Source: Henckelia pumila (taxonomy: Eukaryota > Streptophyta > Magnoliopsida > Lamiales > Gesneriaceae). Taken from it: a stretch of DNA of 64,000 nucleotides. The notes beneath the pieces were generated by a model. The model was not told where the DNA came from. It ran no database searches and saw only the letters and a list, made by a program, of their open reading frames with translations. Shown here one piece after another: positions 10,505 through 21,589 of this stretch. Position 1 is the stretch's first letter; each line of letters opens with the position of its first letter. Both the position numbers and the translations under genes were made by a program. The DNA lies in the NCBI RefSeq assembly GCF_033568475.1, contig NC_133120.1:80266151-80330150 (forward strand), written 5' to 3'.

Positions 10505-13213
10505 TGAAACGACCCTAACTCTATAATAAATAAATATGCGGAAAATTTTTTTTTTTTTTTATACTACTAATTAGAAATATGTACATATATGCCCATACAT
10601 ATATGCACTGAATAAAATACTTAAAATAAATTCATGACCAAATAAATAAACAATTTAAATACTTAAAAAGAATGCATTCTTTAAAATAATTAAACATCTG
10701 AGTCAACCCTAGAATTAAAAATATACTGCATAAAAATAATAAAACGGGTGCATGCACTAAAAATATTTAATAAAATATTTCAAACACCTCAACCCTTAAA
10801 AATAATAAAATGTATCATGACACTCAAACATGGTGACTCAGAAGCTGTCACGGTCACGGGGCTACTGCAGCGCTGCTCATACGTCCTCACCACCGGTAGG
10901 AGTAACCTGCCCCTCTACGTACTCACCTGCACCATATCAGTGTAGTGAGCCTAGAGGCCCAACATGCATACTAACAAGGGTTTAAAGTAATTTAAATCAA
11001 TTTAATACTAATACATACATATACATGAATGAGCATGCTTAAAAATTACATAACATAAATTACATAAATAAACATACATAACATACATAATATCATACAT
11101 ACATAAGTTGTTGAGCATTTATTTTCTGAACATCGAATGGTCCTATCCGTAAGTGTGACCCATAGTGCGACTGATCAGTCTAAGAAACCATCGTACGAGG
11201 CTGGTGGCGAACCACCCATACATAAATGGCAGAAAACTGCCCATACATAAATGACAGAAACTGCCCATACATAAATGGCCACACTACTTCAATTTCCACC
11301 TAAAATATTTTATTTGCTCAACCATAGAAAATTAAACCATAGCATAAAAATTGATTTCATGAATGCATGTACTTAAATAAATTGTGTGTCTTTCATATAT
11401 ATTTAATTTAATTTTTCTTACTAACATATAAATATTAAAATAACTTAAATGCATAAAAATAATTAAATATATAATCAGGACACATGCAATTTTCTCATGG
11501 ATGGTTCTGGACTGCTGGCCCTACACTCAAGCCCATTAACTTAAATCTGGCCCATTAACATACTTAAGCCCAGTAACTTAAACTTTAAGCCCAATTAATT
11601 AATCTAAGCCCAATTAAATTAATTAAGCCCATTAAAATTACACTATCTCTGGCCCAATGGGCCTAAAAGCCCAATAACAGGCCCAATAAATTTCATGGGC
11701 TCCCAAGCCCATAAAAATTTCTGGCCAACTTAAAAATTTAAATAAAATTTATTAAAAGCCCAAAAATAATTAAAATAACCCAAAATAATTTATTGGACTC
11801 CAAATAAATTAAATGGTACTAATTAAATTTTTGTGAATTTAATTAGTCCATTTAATTCCTAATTAACTTAAAAACTTAAAAATAAAAATACCCGAGCCCA
11901 AATAAAATAACTTGGACCCGGACCCACTTAACTTAACCCATATTATTTTAGACCCGACCCGGACCCAAGACCCGACCCGGACCCATCAGAAACCCTAGAC
12001 CCGAACCCTAGCTTTCCTACTCCTTCGGTCGCCGAAGCTTGAGCAGCAGGCCTTCCCGGCCTGCTGCAGCCCAGCTCCGGCCGCCGTGGCCGGAGCCCCG
12101 CCGGCAGGACCTCCCCAGGGTCCTGCCGGTTCGAACCACCCCCTGGTCCGAACCCCATGCTGCCCCCACGTTGAACTCGATGCCTCCAAACCTAGAACCC
12201 TAAACTGCTACTCGGCCGAACCCATTGCTGAACAAGGTGACCACCTGGGCTCGTTTGGCTCGAACCACTCGAGCCACTCGAGCCCAGACCACGTTCCCAC
12301 ACCCCCGGAAGCCTAGCCATCAGCCGAACCATGCATGGATAGAAAAAAAAAAACGTGAACATGCCATGAAATTCGAAGGTAATGCACCAACAACAAACTT
12401 CAAACGATTTTCTGAAAAGTTCTTAAAAGATTCGGATGTCTACTGTAATATACATGATATATATACTGATATAGCAAAAAAAATAAGAAAAGAACATGCC
12501 TTCCACCGAAGATAAGGATTTAACACGCGTAGGACGGACTCCGGGACGCCGGGACGACGATGGCTTGTTTGGAACCTTCGAAAGTGGCTATGGAGTTGAT
12601 GGAGTCTGCTGGAACGTTGGAGGGGAAAGGGAGAAGTGATGGAGGCGGCTAGGGTGAAGATGTGTAATCGGTTGAGGGAATTTAGCCGATGGTTTGGGTA
12701 GTATAGGATAATAATTTAGGTAGATAATATTTTAATAATTAATTAGGAGATATTAACAACTTAAAAAGATCTCCTAACTAAATCAAATACTATCTTACTT
12801 AATAAAATAATTAAATCCCGAAATAAAGAATTTAGGAAATTTTAAAAATACAAAAAAAGTCAATATTTTGGCTAATTTTGGATAAAATGGACTCCTAAAA
12901 TTAAATAAAATCAAATACTAAAAATTTTGGGATAATAAAACTCAAAATAATATTTTAAGGCTCTAAAAAGGCTCATAAAATAATTTGGGTGGAAAGTTGT
13001 CATCTCGTCCGTCCACGGTCCCGTCTACGCGATTAAATAATAAAAATGCTAAAAATCATAAAAACCACTAATTATGGGTTAAATGCTTAAAAATAAATTA
13101 AATCATGCATAAATACTTCACATAATTATTTAACCCATAAATCATAAATTTAAATAATTAAATATCCTAATTATGCAGGCGGATTTATGTAATTAAAAAT
13201 ACCGGGTGTTACA
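10505..13213 (-). mobile_element. Solo LTR, 2709 bp, Ty3-type
   Basis: Read on the minus strand it starts TGTAACACCCGG (at 13213) and ends AGTTAGGGTCGTTTCA (at 10505), the TG...CA form. It is flanked by an identical 5-bp repeat, AAATA at 10500-10504 and AAATA at 13214-13218, as expected for a target-site duplication. No gag or pol is inside, so it is a solo LTR left by recombination between two LTRs. The middle (11950-12320) is GC-rich and produces spurious frames. The end matches the LTR at 1-1140 in reverse. TGTAACACCCGG starts are typical of Ty3 (Tekay/Retand-like) LTRs; that placement is an inference. Confidence 0.9.
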
Positions 13214-13263
13214 AAATATATACTAAATGTCTAATTAAAGAAGGCGTTTGTCAGAAAATTTCA

Positions 13264-13413
13264 TCCTACCCCATGGGTTTTATCCCATGTGATAGGTGGA
13301 AGCACATGATTGGTCAAATTATGCGGGCCCCACATGATTGATGTTGGCCCTTCATGATTTAAACCAATTAAAGAGTTCCACCTACCCCATGGGGTAATGC
13401 CCATGTGATAGGA
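13264..13413. mobile_element. Small MITE with ~38-bp imperfect terminal inverted repeats
   Basis: The left end begins TCCTACCCCATGGG and the reverse complement of the right end begins TCCTATCACATGGG; both arms run on to TAGGTGGAA with about 30 of 38 positions alike by eye. The arms contain CCCATGGG palindromes, so each arm is itself partly self-complementary. Total length is 150 bp. No convincing target duplication is seen. Confidence 0.6.
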
Positions 13414-13889
13414 TCGAAATAACCGCGTTTGTGATACCAAGTACCAACATACCAAACCTTCAACTTTAACAAGATAGAATAGATAAAATGAATATAAAAT
13501 GGAGGGGTTGGCAATTAAGAACAATCAGTAAATAACTGAATTGTATTCTATTCGTATCACAAGCCAACTCCAAAATGTTAATAACTTCGTTTTTAAAAGA
13601 TTCGAACTTGCATGCCTCATTGTCCACTGTGATTAAATCTCATTAATAACTTTCATTTGAAAATCATTTGAAAACGTCGTGCTCATCTGTATCTCATTTG
13701 ATTGAAGGACAACATTAGTGATTGTCATATCCTACAATGACGTTAATTACTTTAAACCAAAGCAACTTTGAAAAAAAAAAAATAAATACGCCTAAGTTTT
13801 AACAAATATAATTTGATTTGCATAGTAGAGATTGTTATTTTCAAAACATCGGCATGTTTTTTATATCAGTTAAAAATAAAAAAAATAAT

Positions 13890-14245
13890 GGTCGATATCG
13901 TAATATGCCAATGATCGAGACTACATACAATCTTGTAGTTCAGTCGAGATATAAATTTTAATAATTATATGCAAGCGGTCGGATTGACTAGACAAATGCA
14001 TTATACAGCAGGTCGACATTACATAAAATCAGTCTATCATTACAATATGTCAGTCGAGATGCTTGAAAGATCATGTGAAATGCTTGAAAAATCAGTCGAG
14101 ATTACAGGGTATCAATCGTAAAAATAATATACAAACGGTTGTGTTAACTATACTATTTGCATTTTATAGAAGTTGACATTACAAAAAGCCAGTTGAGCTT
14201 GTAATCAGTCAGTCGAGCATATGTAAACCAGTCAACGTGTGAATC
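13890..14245. repeat. Two diverged ~180-bp tandem repeats with CAGTCGAG motifs
   Basis: The order CAGTCGAGAT, TAATAATTATATGCAAGCGGT, GACTA..CAAATGCAT, GTCGACATTACA, AAATCAGT recurs with mismatches about 180 bp later (13940 onwards versus 14100 onwards). No coding potential is apparent. Confidence 0.45.
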
Positions 14246-15560
14246 TTCCCCAATCCAAGTATTTAATACTAGACACAAATATTTAATACATAGATAGCAT
14301 TAAAGATATCATTCTAAAACATTTACATTGAATATAACATAAATAAAAATGGGTAATGACATTAATGGCATTTCTTACTTTTTGTTTCATTTTAGAAAAT
14401 GTGAGGGATAAAACAACGAAAAAAAGTTTGTTTGATGTTTGGTATCGGTGGTGTGGGGTTATTATAAAACAGCTCTGGGGAGTGGTTGGAAGGAAGTTTC
14501 AAAGAGTTTACGAGCTTTTGGTCGGAAAAAGGGGAGAAACGAAAGTCCTTGCACATAAGGGGGATTAACGCGCAAAAAACAAAAAAAAAACAGGTCTTGC
14601 TAACCCCACTTAGAATATTAAGACACATAATGAAACCTAAAAGTTAATGAGTCCCTTTTGCTAAATAAAAAACAAGTGAGTCCATCTGACTTAATAAAAA
14701 AAAACGGAGCCTATATTTTAAATTTCCCCCTATTATATCCGTATTATTAATTAACATATATATATATATTTTAAAAAAGGAATATGGGTAATTTTCGGTC
14801 AAATGGCTCAAACTAAAAATTAACAAGGTCAAGAATAGAAGAACCAAATTGTACCAACAGAGCAAAAAAGGTTTGGTTTTGGGGATTTCTTCCTATTTTA
14901 TCATTATTTTATTGATTTATTTCATTTAAATTAATATCATTAACTAGTTGTATAATATTTTCAAAATTATGGCTGAAAACACCCTCTATCTTGCATTTTA
15001 TATGCACGCGACTAAAAAGCGTCAACTGGTTCTTTTTTCCTCTCACCTCTCATAAATATATGGAAATGCCCTTGAGTCCAAAAATAAAATAATATTTTTG
15101 TCAAATTGATAGTGAACTCACATGAGCTGTGTGGACTGTGGACAGTTTGTTTAAGTTCATTGCTATACATATACACACATACAAACAGATGAACAAATGA
15201 TATTTATTAATTATACTTTACTTTATTGCAAGAATACGTTGACAAAAGTTTGGGTATATTATAATTTGTTTTAAATTAGATTTATGAGGTGTCTTTAAAC
15301 AAACATATGCTTAATCAAATTTTTTTCAATTATAATTATCGGTTCAATAAAAAAATAACCAATAAAAAACACAAGAAACTGAAGATGCATAAAACTCATA
15401 ATCCATATATACTTTATAACCATCAAAATTTGAAAACATATGTTAAATAACAACATTCGTTTTCTATTGCATCCTCCACAATAACAATATTCATAGTTCC
15501 ATGAAATAATAATGGTAAGTTTAATACTTCCAAAGATATCAAATTTGCCTACAATCAAAA
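14246..15560. other. Intergenic DNA
   Basis: AT-rich, without a recognisable gene. The open frames at 14356-14628 and 14644-14865 show no family resemblance on either strand. The boundary with the MULE to the right is not visible. Confidence 0.5.
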
Positions 15561-15644
15561 CTTGCATCTCAACTACTGCTCATATGACAACAAGCACTTG
15601 CATCTCAACCACGGTCCACGGCTGCTACCACTATCAGCCCTTCT

Positions 15645-15801
15645 GCATCGGGCCAAGCAGTATATTCAAACTCGAGCGCAAAGGCTAATATATATGCATC
15701 AGCCCTTCTGCCCTTGCACCGGAGCTTGCATTTGTTGCCTTACTTGATGCATATATATTAGCCTTTGCGCTCGAGTTTGAATATACTGCTTGGCCCGATG
15801 C
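15645..15801. repeat. Perfect 57-bp inverted repeat with 43-bp loop
   Basis: Arm one is 15645-15701 (starts GCATCGGGCCAAGCAG, ends ATATATGCATCA) and arm two is 15745-15801, its exact reverse complement as far as I can read. The loop is 15702-15744. Transcribed from either strand it would fold into a long hairpin. It lies in sequence that on the minus strand resembles the low-complexity Ala/Ser-rich tail that often ends MULE transposases (KATNASSGAR), so it may be an inverted duplication inside that tail. Confidence 0.88.
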
Positions 15802-17122
15802 ATATTTAATAGCACTTGACCATGCACTCACACTTACTATACGATCTAATTTTTGGATCTTTCTAGCTGCTGCATTCAACTCTTGTCAAAATGATTTATT
15901 TTTTAAATATATTTTGTTACAGCCACTAAAACGCAAGTTCAAATACCTGCACATAGATGTTTGATGCTTGTGATGTTGTCCCTGTAAGTGTTGGTTGCGT
16001 GGCTTGCTCTAGAGCCCTACTTGGATAATCATCAACCTACAAGAAAAAAAAGTTCAATTGATGTATTTGCAAATACATGGTATAAGAAATCCATGTGTGA
16101 CCATGCTTTCAACCTTACCTTGCACATCTTTGACTTGGGATGAATAGGATTGGTGTGTGATGCTTTTTTGTGGCCAAGTTCCAAACATCATGAACATTTA
16201 TGTTTAAGTCCCTTTCTTATGGATGTGTTATGACTCTCATCAGCTTCTTTTCTCTAAATTTTTGTGGCCTGCCTTTTTTTTCCCCTTAAAAATAGGAGCA
16301 TGAAGAGGTTGATAGCTTGTTTTGCAGTAATCAGCATGTCCAGGCACAACATGAACCATATGAGAATAAACTCTCATGTATTCTGCCTTACTGTAGCATT
16401 TATGCACATAGTCCTCCAACATATGTCTACTCTCACCAATATCACTGCATGACAACAAGGATATCCACAAAGTTGGAATATGCCACAAGAACAAGTCCTT
16501 TTCTTCAGGTCAACAACATACTGTCTCACAACTCCATCGTTGGTCAAACACTGAATCTGGTATTCAAGCTCTTTTGAGTATATTTCAAAGCAATTTCTAG
16601 AAAATTTGTGACATTTTTTAATTCTTCCATGATGTTAGGACAAATATCCCCAGCATACATTTCCATTCCAAGCCTTTTTACATGAATTCTCTTCATAAGT
16701 TTATTCCTAATACTCTAAAAGCATTGTTATGATTGGTTTATCTCGAGCATCCAAAATGTAATTAAGATTCACAGAGGTTATTAACTACCACATCAGACAA
16801 ACAGTATTGGAGAAATGACTTCTAGTCCAATGAAAAGTGGAATTTTTTGAAGCCATTCAGCCGTTGTCTCATATTTTACATCAACTTTTGGGTCAACTTG
16901 AACAATCTGCTTCATATATCCATTAAAATCATTTTTGTTTGCTGTTGTAGCAGCTTTTCAAAACAAGTTCTTCAACTCCAATCCCCGAATTTTTTTTGGA
17001 AGTTTTGGTACATGTGTCTTAAGCAATATCTATGCTCAGAATCAGACACCAACTCATTCAAAGCTTCAATAAGCCCTTTCTGTCTATCTGAAATAAAAGT
17101 CCACATGTTCTCCCCTAATCCA

Positions 17123-17434
17123 CCAATGTCATCCAACAACTCACGAAGAAACCATCTCCAATTTTCCATATTTTCTACTTGTACCACAGCTAGTGCAATA
17201 GGAATCATATTATCATTCTTATAAAACCCAAAAATATTAAGTTAATTACAAAATTGAGATTTAAATTCCTAATTTGGGCCAATTTCATCCAACAACTCAC
17301 GAAGAAACCATCTCCAACTTTTCATATTTTCTACTTGCACCACAGCTAGTGCAATAGGAATCATATTATCATTCTTGTAAGACCCGAAAATATTAAGTTT
17401 TTAATTACAAAATTGAGATTTAAATTCCTAATTT
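17123..17434. repeat. 156-bp tandem duplication across the MULE/LTR border
   Basis: Copies 17123-17278 and 17279-17434 each hold the end of the MULE segment (CAACAACTCACGAAG ... ATTATCATTCTT) plus the first ~60 bp of the solo LTR. The duplication therefore happened after the LTR inserted. The left copy shows G-to-A changes against the right (TATAAAACCCA versus TGTAAGACCCG), the type expected from methylcytosine decay. Confidence 0.85.
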
Positions 17435-18935
17435 GGGATAAATATTGATTGGAGAATTTATGGAAACTAGAGATTTAATTTCCGAGTTGAAAATATTTAA
17501 TTTGAGAATTTACGGATTTTGAGATTTCAATTTCGGGAATTCTTAAATTAAAAGATTAAATATTTGAATTGAATATTTATGCAATTTAAAATTTAAATTC
17601 CGAGTTTTGGGAATTAAGTAGGATTTAATTCGAAGGTGAAACTCAAGCAGGGACTGATTTGCAAATATCGAAGTTTCAAGGGCTAAAATGCAATTTTCCT
17701 TTTTAATTTTAATTCGAGAATATTTAATTTGAGAATTTTGGAGTTTAGATTTAAATTCTAATATTCTTAAATTAAATTATTTAGGATTGAAATGAATTAA
17801 AATGGTGTCGAGGACTGTTTTGCAATTTATGAAGTTTTGAGGGGCCAAAGTGAAAATTCTACTTTGAATGGAGGGCACTTGGCTTGAGAAGTGGATTTAT
17901 ACGTGTATGTAGCATATTATTCTTCAGAAATTCAGCAGCCAAAACCGAGAGCAACCATTTCAGATTTCTTCATGTGCAAATTTCATCTTCAAACCAAGAT
18001 ATCTCAAGATCCGGCCATCCGAATTTACTTCCGAGCTTAGTTCCGCGATCTTTGAAAGAAGAGTTTCGATTTGATGTAAGTATTATCTTGTTTTAATTGG
18101 TTTCAAAATTATGAATGTTGGGAGAAATCAAATCAAACATGAATATGTGTTCTTGAGCTTCTATGTATTGCTATATCAAAATCGGATAGAAGATTTGATG
18201 CCGTATGAATTCGTATGATTTACCAGCTTTAGTTCGAACCCTTGCACCTATGATATTATGATATTTTGATGTATTTTTGCTGGTATGAGATATATATGAA
18301 GTTGATATAATTGTTAGACTCGATAGAATTGAGTTTCGGTTATCGATTTTTAGTCGTTACGCCGCCGGGTTATATTTTGAAGCCGTTGTGATGTATAGCT
18401 CGAGAGAGACTCTTAGCACGTGGTGACTCGGGTTGTAGCAGAAGATATGAACTTTAGTTCCTTATCTAGTTTGTTAGAAGGCAAAATCTTGTTGTAGTTG
18501 AAAAACTCTTTTGAAACTCTTGTTTAGTTTAGCTCTTGTGATGTATTTGAGCTACTAGTTTGATGTAAGGAATGCTTGGAACATGTTTAGAACTTGATTT
18601 GTATGTCAATGCATGTTTTAGACTTGATATAGCTTGTTTTGGAAAAGAGTTTTACTGATCAGATTGAGCTGCCAAAACAGGGCATTTTCTGCCCAGGGCA
18701 GCGCTCGAGCTGCAGAATTTGCAGCCCGAGCGCAGCCCCATTTATCCCAACCCGAGAGTTGGGCTTTGTGCAGCGCCCGAGCGGTAGTTTTTGACCGCTC
18801 AGGTGCAACCCCTATTTAAAAACATAAAAAAATAAAAAAATTTGGCTTTGATCACTTTCTTTACTTGTTTAATTAATGATGCTTATTCATTAATTGCCCC
18901 ATAAAAATCGAGACTAGCAACCTGAGGTCCCCACA
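17376..18935 (+). mobile_element. Solo LTR, 1560 bp, inside the MULE transposase
   Basis: Starts TGTAAGACCCGAAAATATT and ends CCTGAGGTCCCCACA. It is flanked by ATTCT on both sides (17371-17375 and 18936-18940), a 5-bp target duplication. The MULE reading frame is continuous across the removed LTR, confirming the ends. No internal retroelement genes are present. A GC-richer patch at 18680-18810 carries 'gcgctcgagc' motifs. The superfamily cannot be fixed from the LTR alone. Confidence 0.92.
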
Positions 18936-20159
18936 ATTCTCATCTCTACCAACAACAACTAGCAACTAACCACCATGAACAGTCTTTAAAAAATAGTCAT
19001 CAAGACCTATTAATCGATCGGTCTACACTCATATGAAAAACTGCTTATCATTGCCTGCAAACTAAAATACATCTTGTCAAATTCTACTAAGCACAATTTT
19101 ACTATTTGGATTGAACTGCAGAACTGTTTCACAATAATCCCATAAAAGTTCATGTTGTAGATTATCCACCCCCTTATTTTTTGTAGAGCAGTTTTTTCTG
19201 CTCTTGTTTTTTGTTTTTTTTGTTTTTTTTCCATTTGCTAACATCTACATAACACTTTCTCATTATCAAGTTCTTCAACTGATCTATCTTAATATCAGGA
19301 TTATCTCTTGCAATACTTTTAATATTTTTGGAAAGGTACTTGTAATTTGCAAGTTTGTTTACATGGGATTTTGCACATGTATGTTCACTTTTAATTGTTT
19401 TTATTTGAAATGTAAGGCCACCCATAATCATTGATGCATGAATTCTCCAATTCCAACCATTCTTACAAACAACGGTAATCCTACAATTTTTATTTTTCTG
19501 CAATGACGATTCATAGCCTTCCCTGAAACTGTAATCTCTCAAAACTTCCCTAAATTTTGTCGCACTTTTGAATTTCATACCTACAATTAGCTTAAAGGTT
19601 TTCATTTTCCGTCCCTCTTTATAAACCGGATGCCTAGGAGCATCTTCATCTGATTCATCCATGCTTAACAAATCTTCATCCTCTTCCCCTGGATCACTAA
19701 ACCAGCCAGACCCCAAATCAGATTCATCTATATTTCTTTTATCCCTTACCTTACTACTACCTTTCTGATTATTCATTTTCTTAAATTTCCTCAGCACATC
19801 TCCTTAGCAATAGTCCTTTCATAAAAAATATCCTCACCACGGTTGACTTCAACATCTCTCAAAACTTCACTAAGTACATCAGACTCAGAACCATTGTAAG
19901 TCTTGTAAGAAGAATCACTAAGATCACTGATCACTGGTTCATTATCACCACAAACATAAACATTTTGAGGAATATTTTGCTCAGATGGATCACAAAGAGC
20001 CTCAACCGTATTATGAGCATTTTCAAGTGAGTAAGATTCATGATCGATAGGTACAGAAATATCTCCAAGTATATATGGGTCAAGTGGATCATATTCACGT
20101 TCAACAAAAACATTCTCCGGCACTACCATAGTTTTGTCAATCCACAAGATTTTCTAAAA

Positions 20160-21170
20160 ATATTTATTCAGATGAAATCGAAATTTCCCTCAAAAACTCT
20201 CATTAAACAATAAATACTTACTTTTTTTTTGTTTCCCGAGTTGGGTCTTTCTTGGTTGAAATTACTTTAGTTTTGCTTCCTCTGGCACTTACTTTACTTT
20301 TTTGCTTCCCTCAAAAACTCTAAAAAGTTTAATTGGTTGTTGATGATTTGTGGGTAGGGTTTCACAGGGTTTTCATTTAAAATATTCACGTATAAACGGG
20401 TAGTTAGTTTTAAAAAAAAGGGTTGTCATATTTGTTCTTAAAAATATTATGAAATTGTAATTGGGGCACGTGAGCTTTTATTTGAGGAATTAAAGGACTA
20501 AAAGGCCTGTTGATTTAGTTCAAGGGCTACGTGCCACATTAAATTAATACTGGGGCGGTGCAATGCAATTGTCCCATGTGAAAACATATGCTCGTTTATA
20601 TCAATAGGATGGAAAAACTATTTAAATTGCTATTATTAATTAATAAAATCTATAGACAAAAATGAGAAGAAAATCACGATTTTTTTTAAAAAAATATAAA
20701 TAGAACTAAAACTTTAAAATTGGGAAGAGCTAATTCCCCACCTCTTAATATTAGCATTTACAGCCTCGAACTAATGTCTTATTTTAATTTTGCCACTTTA
20801 TATCCTTAGCTATTATGATTATTTTTATTATTTTGAAAAAACCCAAATTCCATTAACAAAAAGCAGATATATTATGTTTTAGATGTCTATTTTACATTTT
20901 TTTTAAATCAGGAAATCTAAAAATATCCATTTTTTAAAACATAATATCTTCTACTCTTGTTTTTCTTGCATTATAAAAAAATATATCTTTACTATCTCTA
21001 TTATATTATAATAGTTGAACCACTTAGAAAAACTGCTTATGTATGAACATCATCTTTTGTTTTTATTTTTTGTCTCTCTTTCATTTTTTTTTTTGTTATT
21101 CATAATTACATTTCCTACCCACAACCTCACTAAAAAACTTTCAATCTCTCTATTTTTCATATGAGAAAGA
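20160..21170. other. Intergenic DNA between MULE and PPR pseudogene
   Basis: No gene seen. The part up to about 20580 is probably the MULE 5' untranslated region and end. The rest is AT-rich with homopolymers. Confidence 0.45.
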
Positions 21171-21332
21171 CGGTAGATGAGATCCTAGCATATAAGTAAT
21201 ACCTAAACCATGCATATAATGATTCCTATTTTTACACATAAGCGTAATTAATTATATATTATTGATGTGACAAATCATGAGACATTAAATCTATCATTAT
21301 GTATTACTCATATGCTAGGTTGAAATCTACCG
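21171..21332. mobile_element. MITE, 162 bp, copy 1
   Basis: The left end CGGTAGATGAGATCCTAGCATAT and the reverse complement of the right end, CGGTAGATTTCAACCTAGCATAT, form terminal inverted repeats of about 30 bp that continue into AGTAAT. The interior is AT-rich. A second copy lies 92 bp further on in the same orientation. Confidence 0.7.
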
Positions 21333-21424
21333 AAAAAAACTTATCTTTTAGTGTGTGTTTTTGGCTCGTATATATTATATATGGTAAATAGAATGTCATT
21401 GGTCGAAAGAGACTATGCTCCATC

Positions 21425-21578
21425 CGGTAGATGAGATCCTAGCATATGGCTAATATTCAAACCATGCATCCAACGGTTCGTATTTTTACACATAGGCGTA
21501 ATTAATTATATATTATTGACGTGACAAATCATTGAACATTACATTTATCATTGGGGTATTACTCATTAAAATCTGTCG
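21425..21578. mobile_element. MITE, ~154 bp, copy 2, right end damaged
   Basis: Same family as 21171-21332: identical left end (CGGTAGATGAGATCCTAGCATAT) and shared interior (TTTTTACACATAGGCGTAATTAATTATATATTATTGACGTG and so on, with differences). The right inverted repeat has lost about 9 bp (ATTACTCATTAAAATCTGTCG). It abuts the first recognisable CRP1-like sequence. Confidence 0.65.
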
Positions 21579-21589
21579 CTTCATCACGT

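Larger units (their letters stand above)
16240..20147 (-). pseudogene. MULE (MuDR) transposase pseudogene, interrupted by a solo LTR
   Basis: Minus-strand pieces follow MuDR order. An acidic N-terminus is at 20147-19791. The MuDR N-terminal domain (FKSATKFREVLRDYSF, KNGWNWRIHAS, HTCAKSHVNKLANYKYL) is at 19797-19174. Next come DKMYFSLQAM and ECRPI (about 19040-19110), then TVHGG and VVVGRDEN up to the insertion. After it come PIALAVVQVENMENWRWFL and FISDRQKGLIEALNE (17214-16972), KLMKRIHVKR and ICPNIMEEL (about 16640-16710), and a SWIM finger (CGIFQLCGYPCCHA, about 16445-16490) with DYVHKCYS after it. A Lys-rich tail follows. There are frameshifts near 19791 and in the SWIM finger, several stops, and an inserted LTR, so it is dead. 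A GGGACAATTGCAT-like sequence near 20575 might be the outer end; no partner was found. Confidence 0.85.

Noticed and set aside
11943..12515. Overlapping frames on both strands with Gly/Pro-rich products
   Set aside because: They lie in the GC-rich middle of the 2.7-kb solo LTR, overlap each other on both strands and show no family resemblance.
15530..15990. Extra C-terminal MULE exons around the palindrome
   Set aside because: Ala/Ser-rich low-complexity match only; not secure enough to extend the transposase call.
20560..20600. MULE terminal inverted repeat (GGGACAATTGCAT on the minus strand)
   Set aside because: No matching partner was found at the other end of the element, so the boundary is not called.
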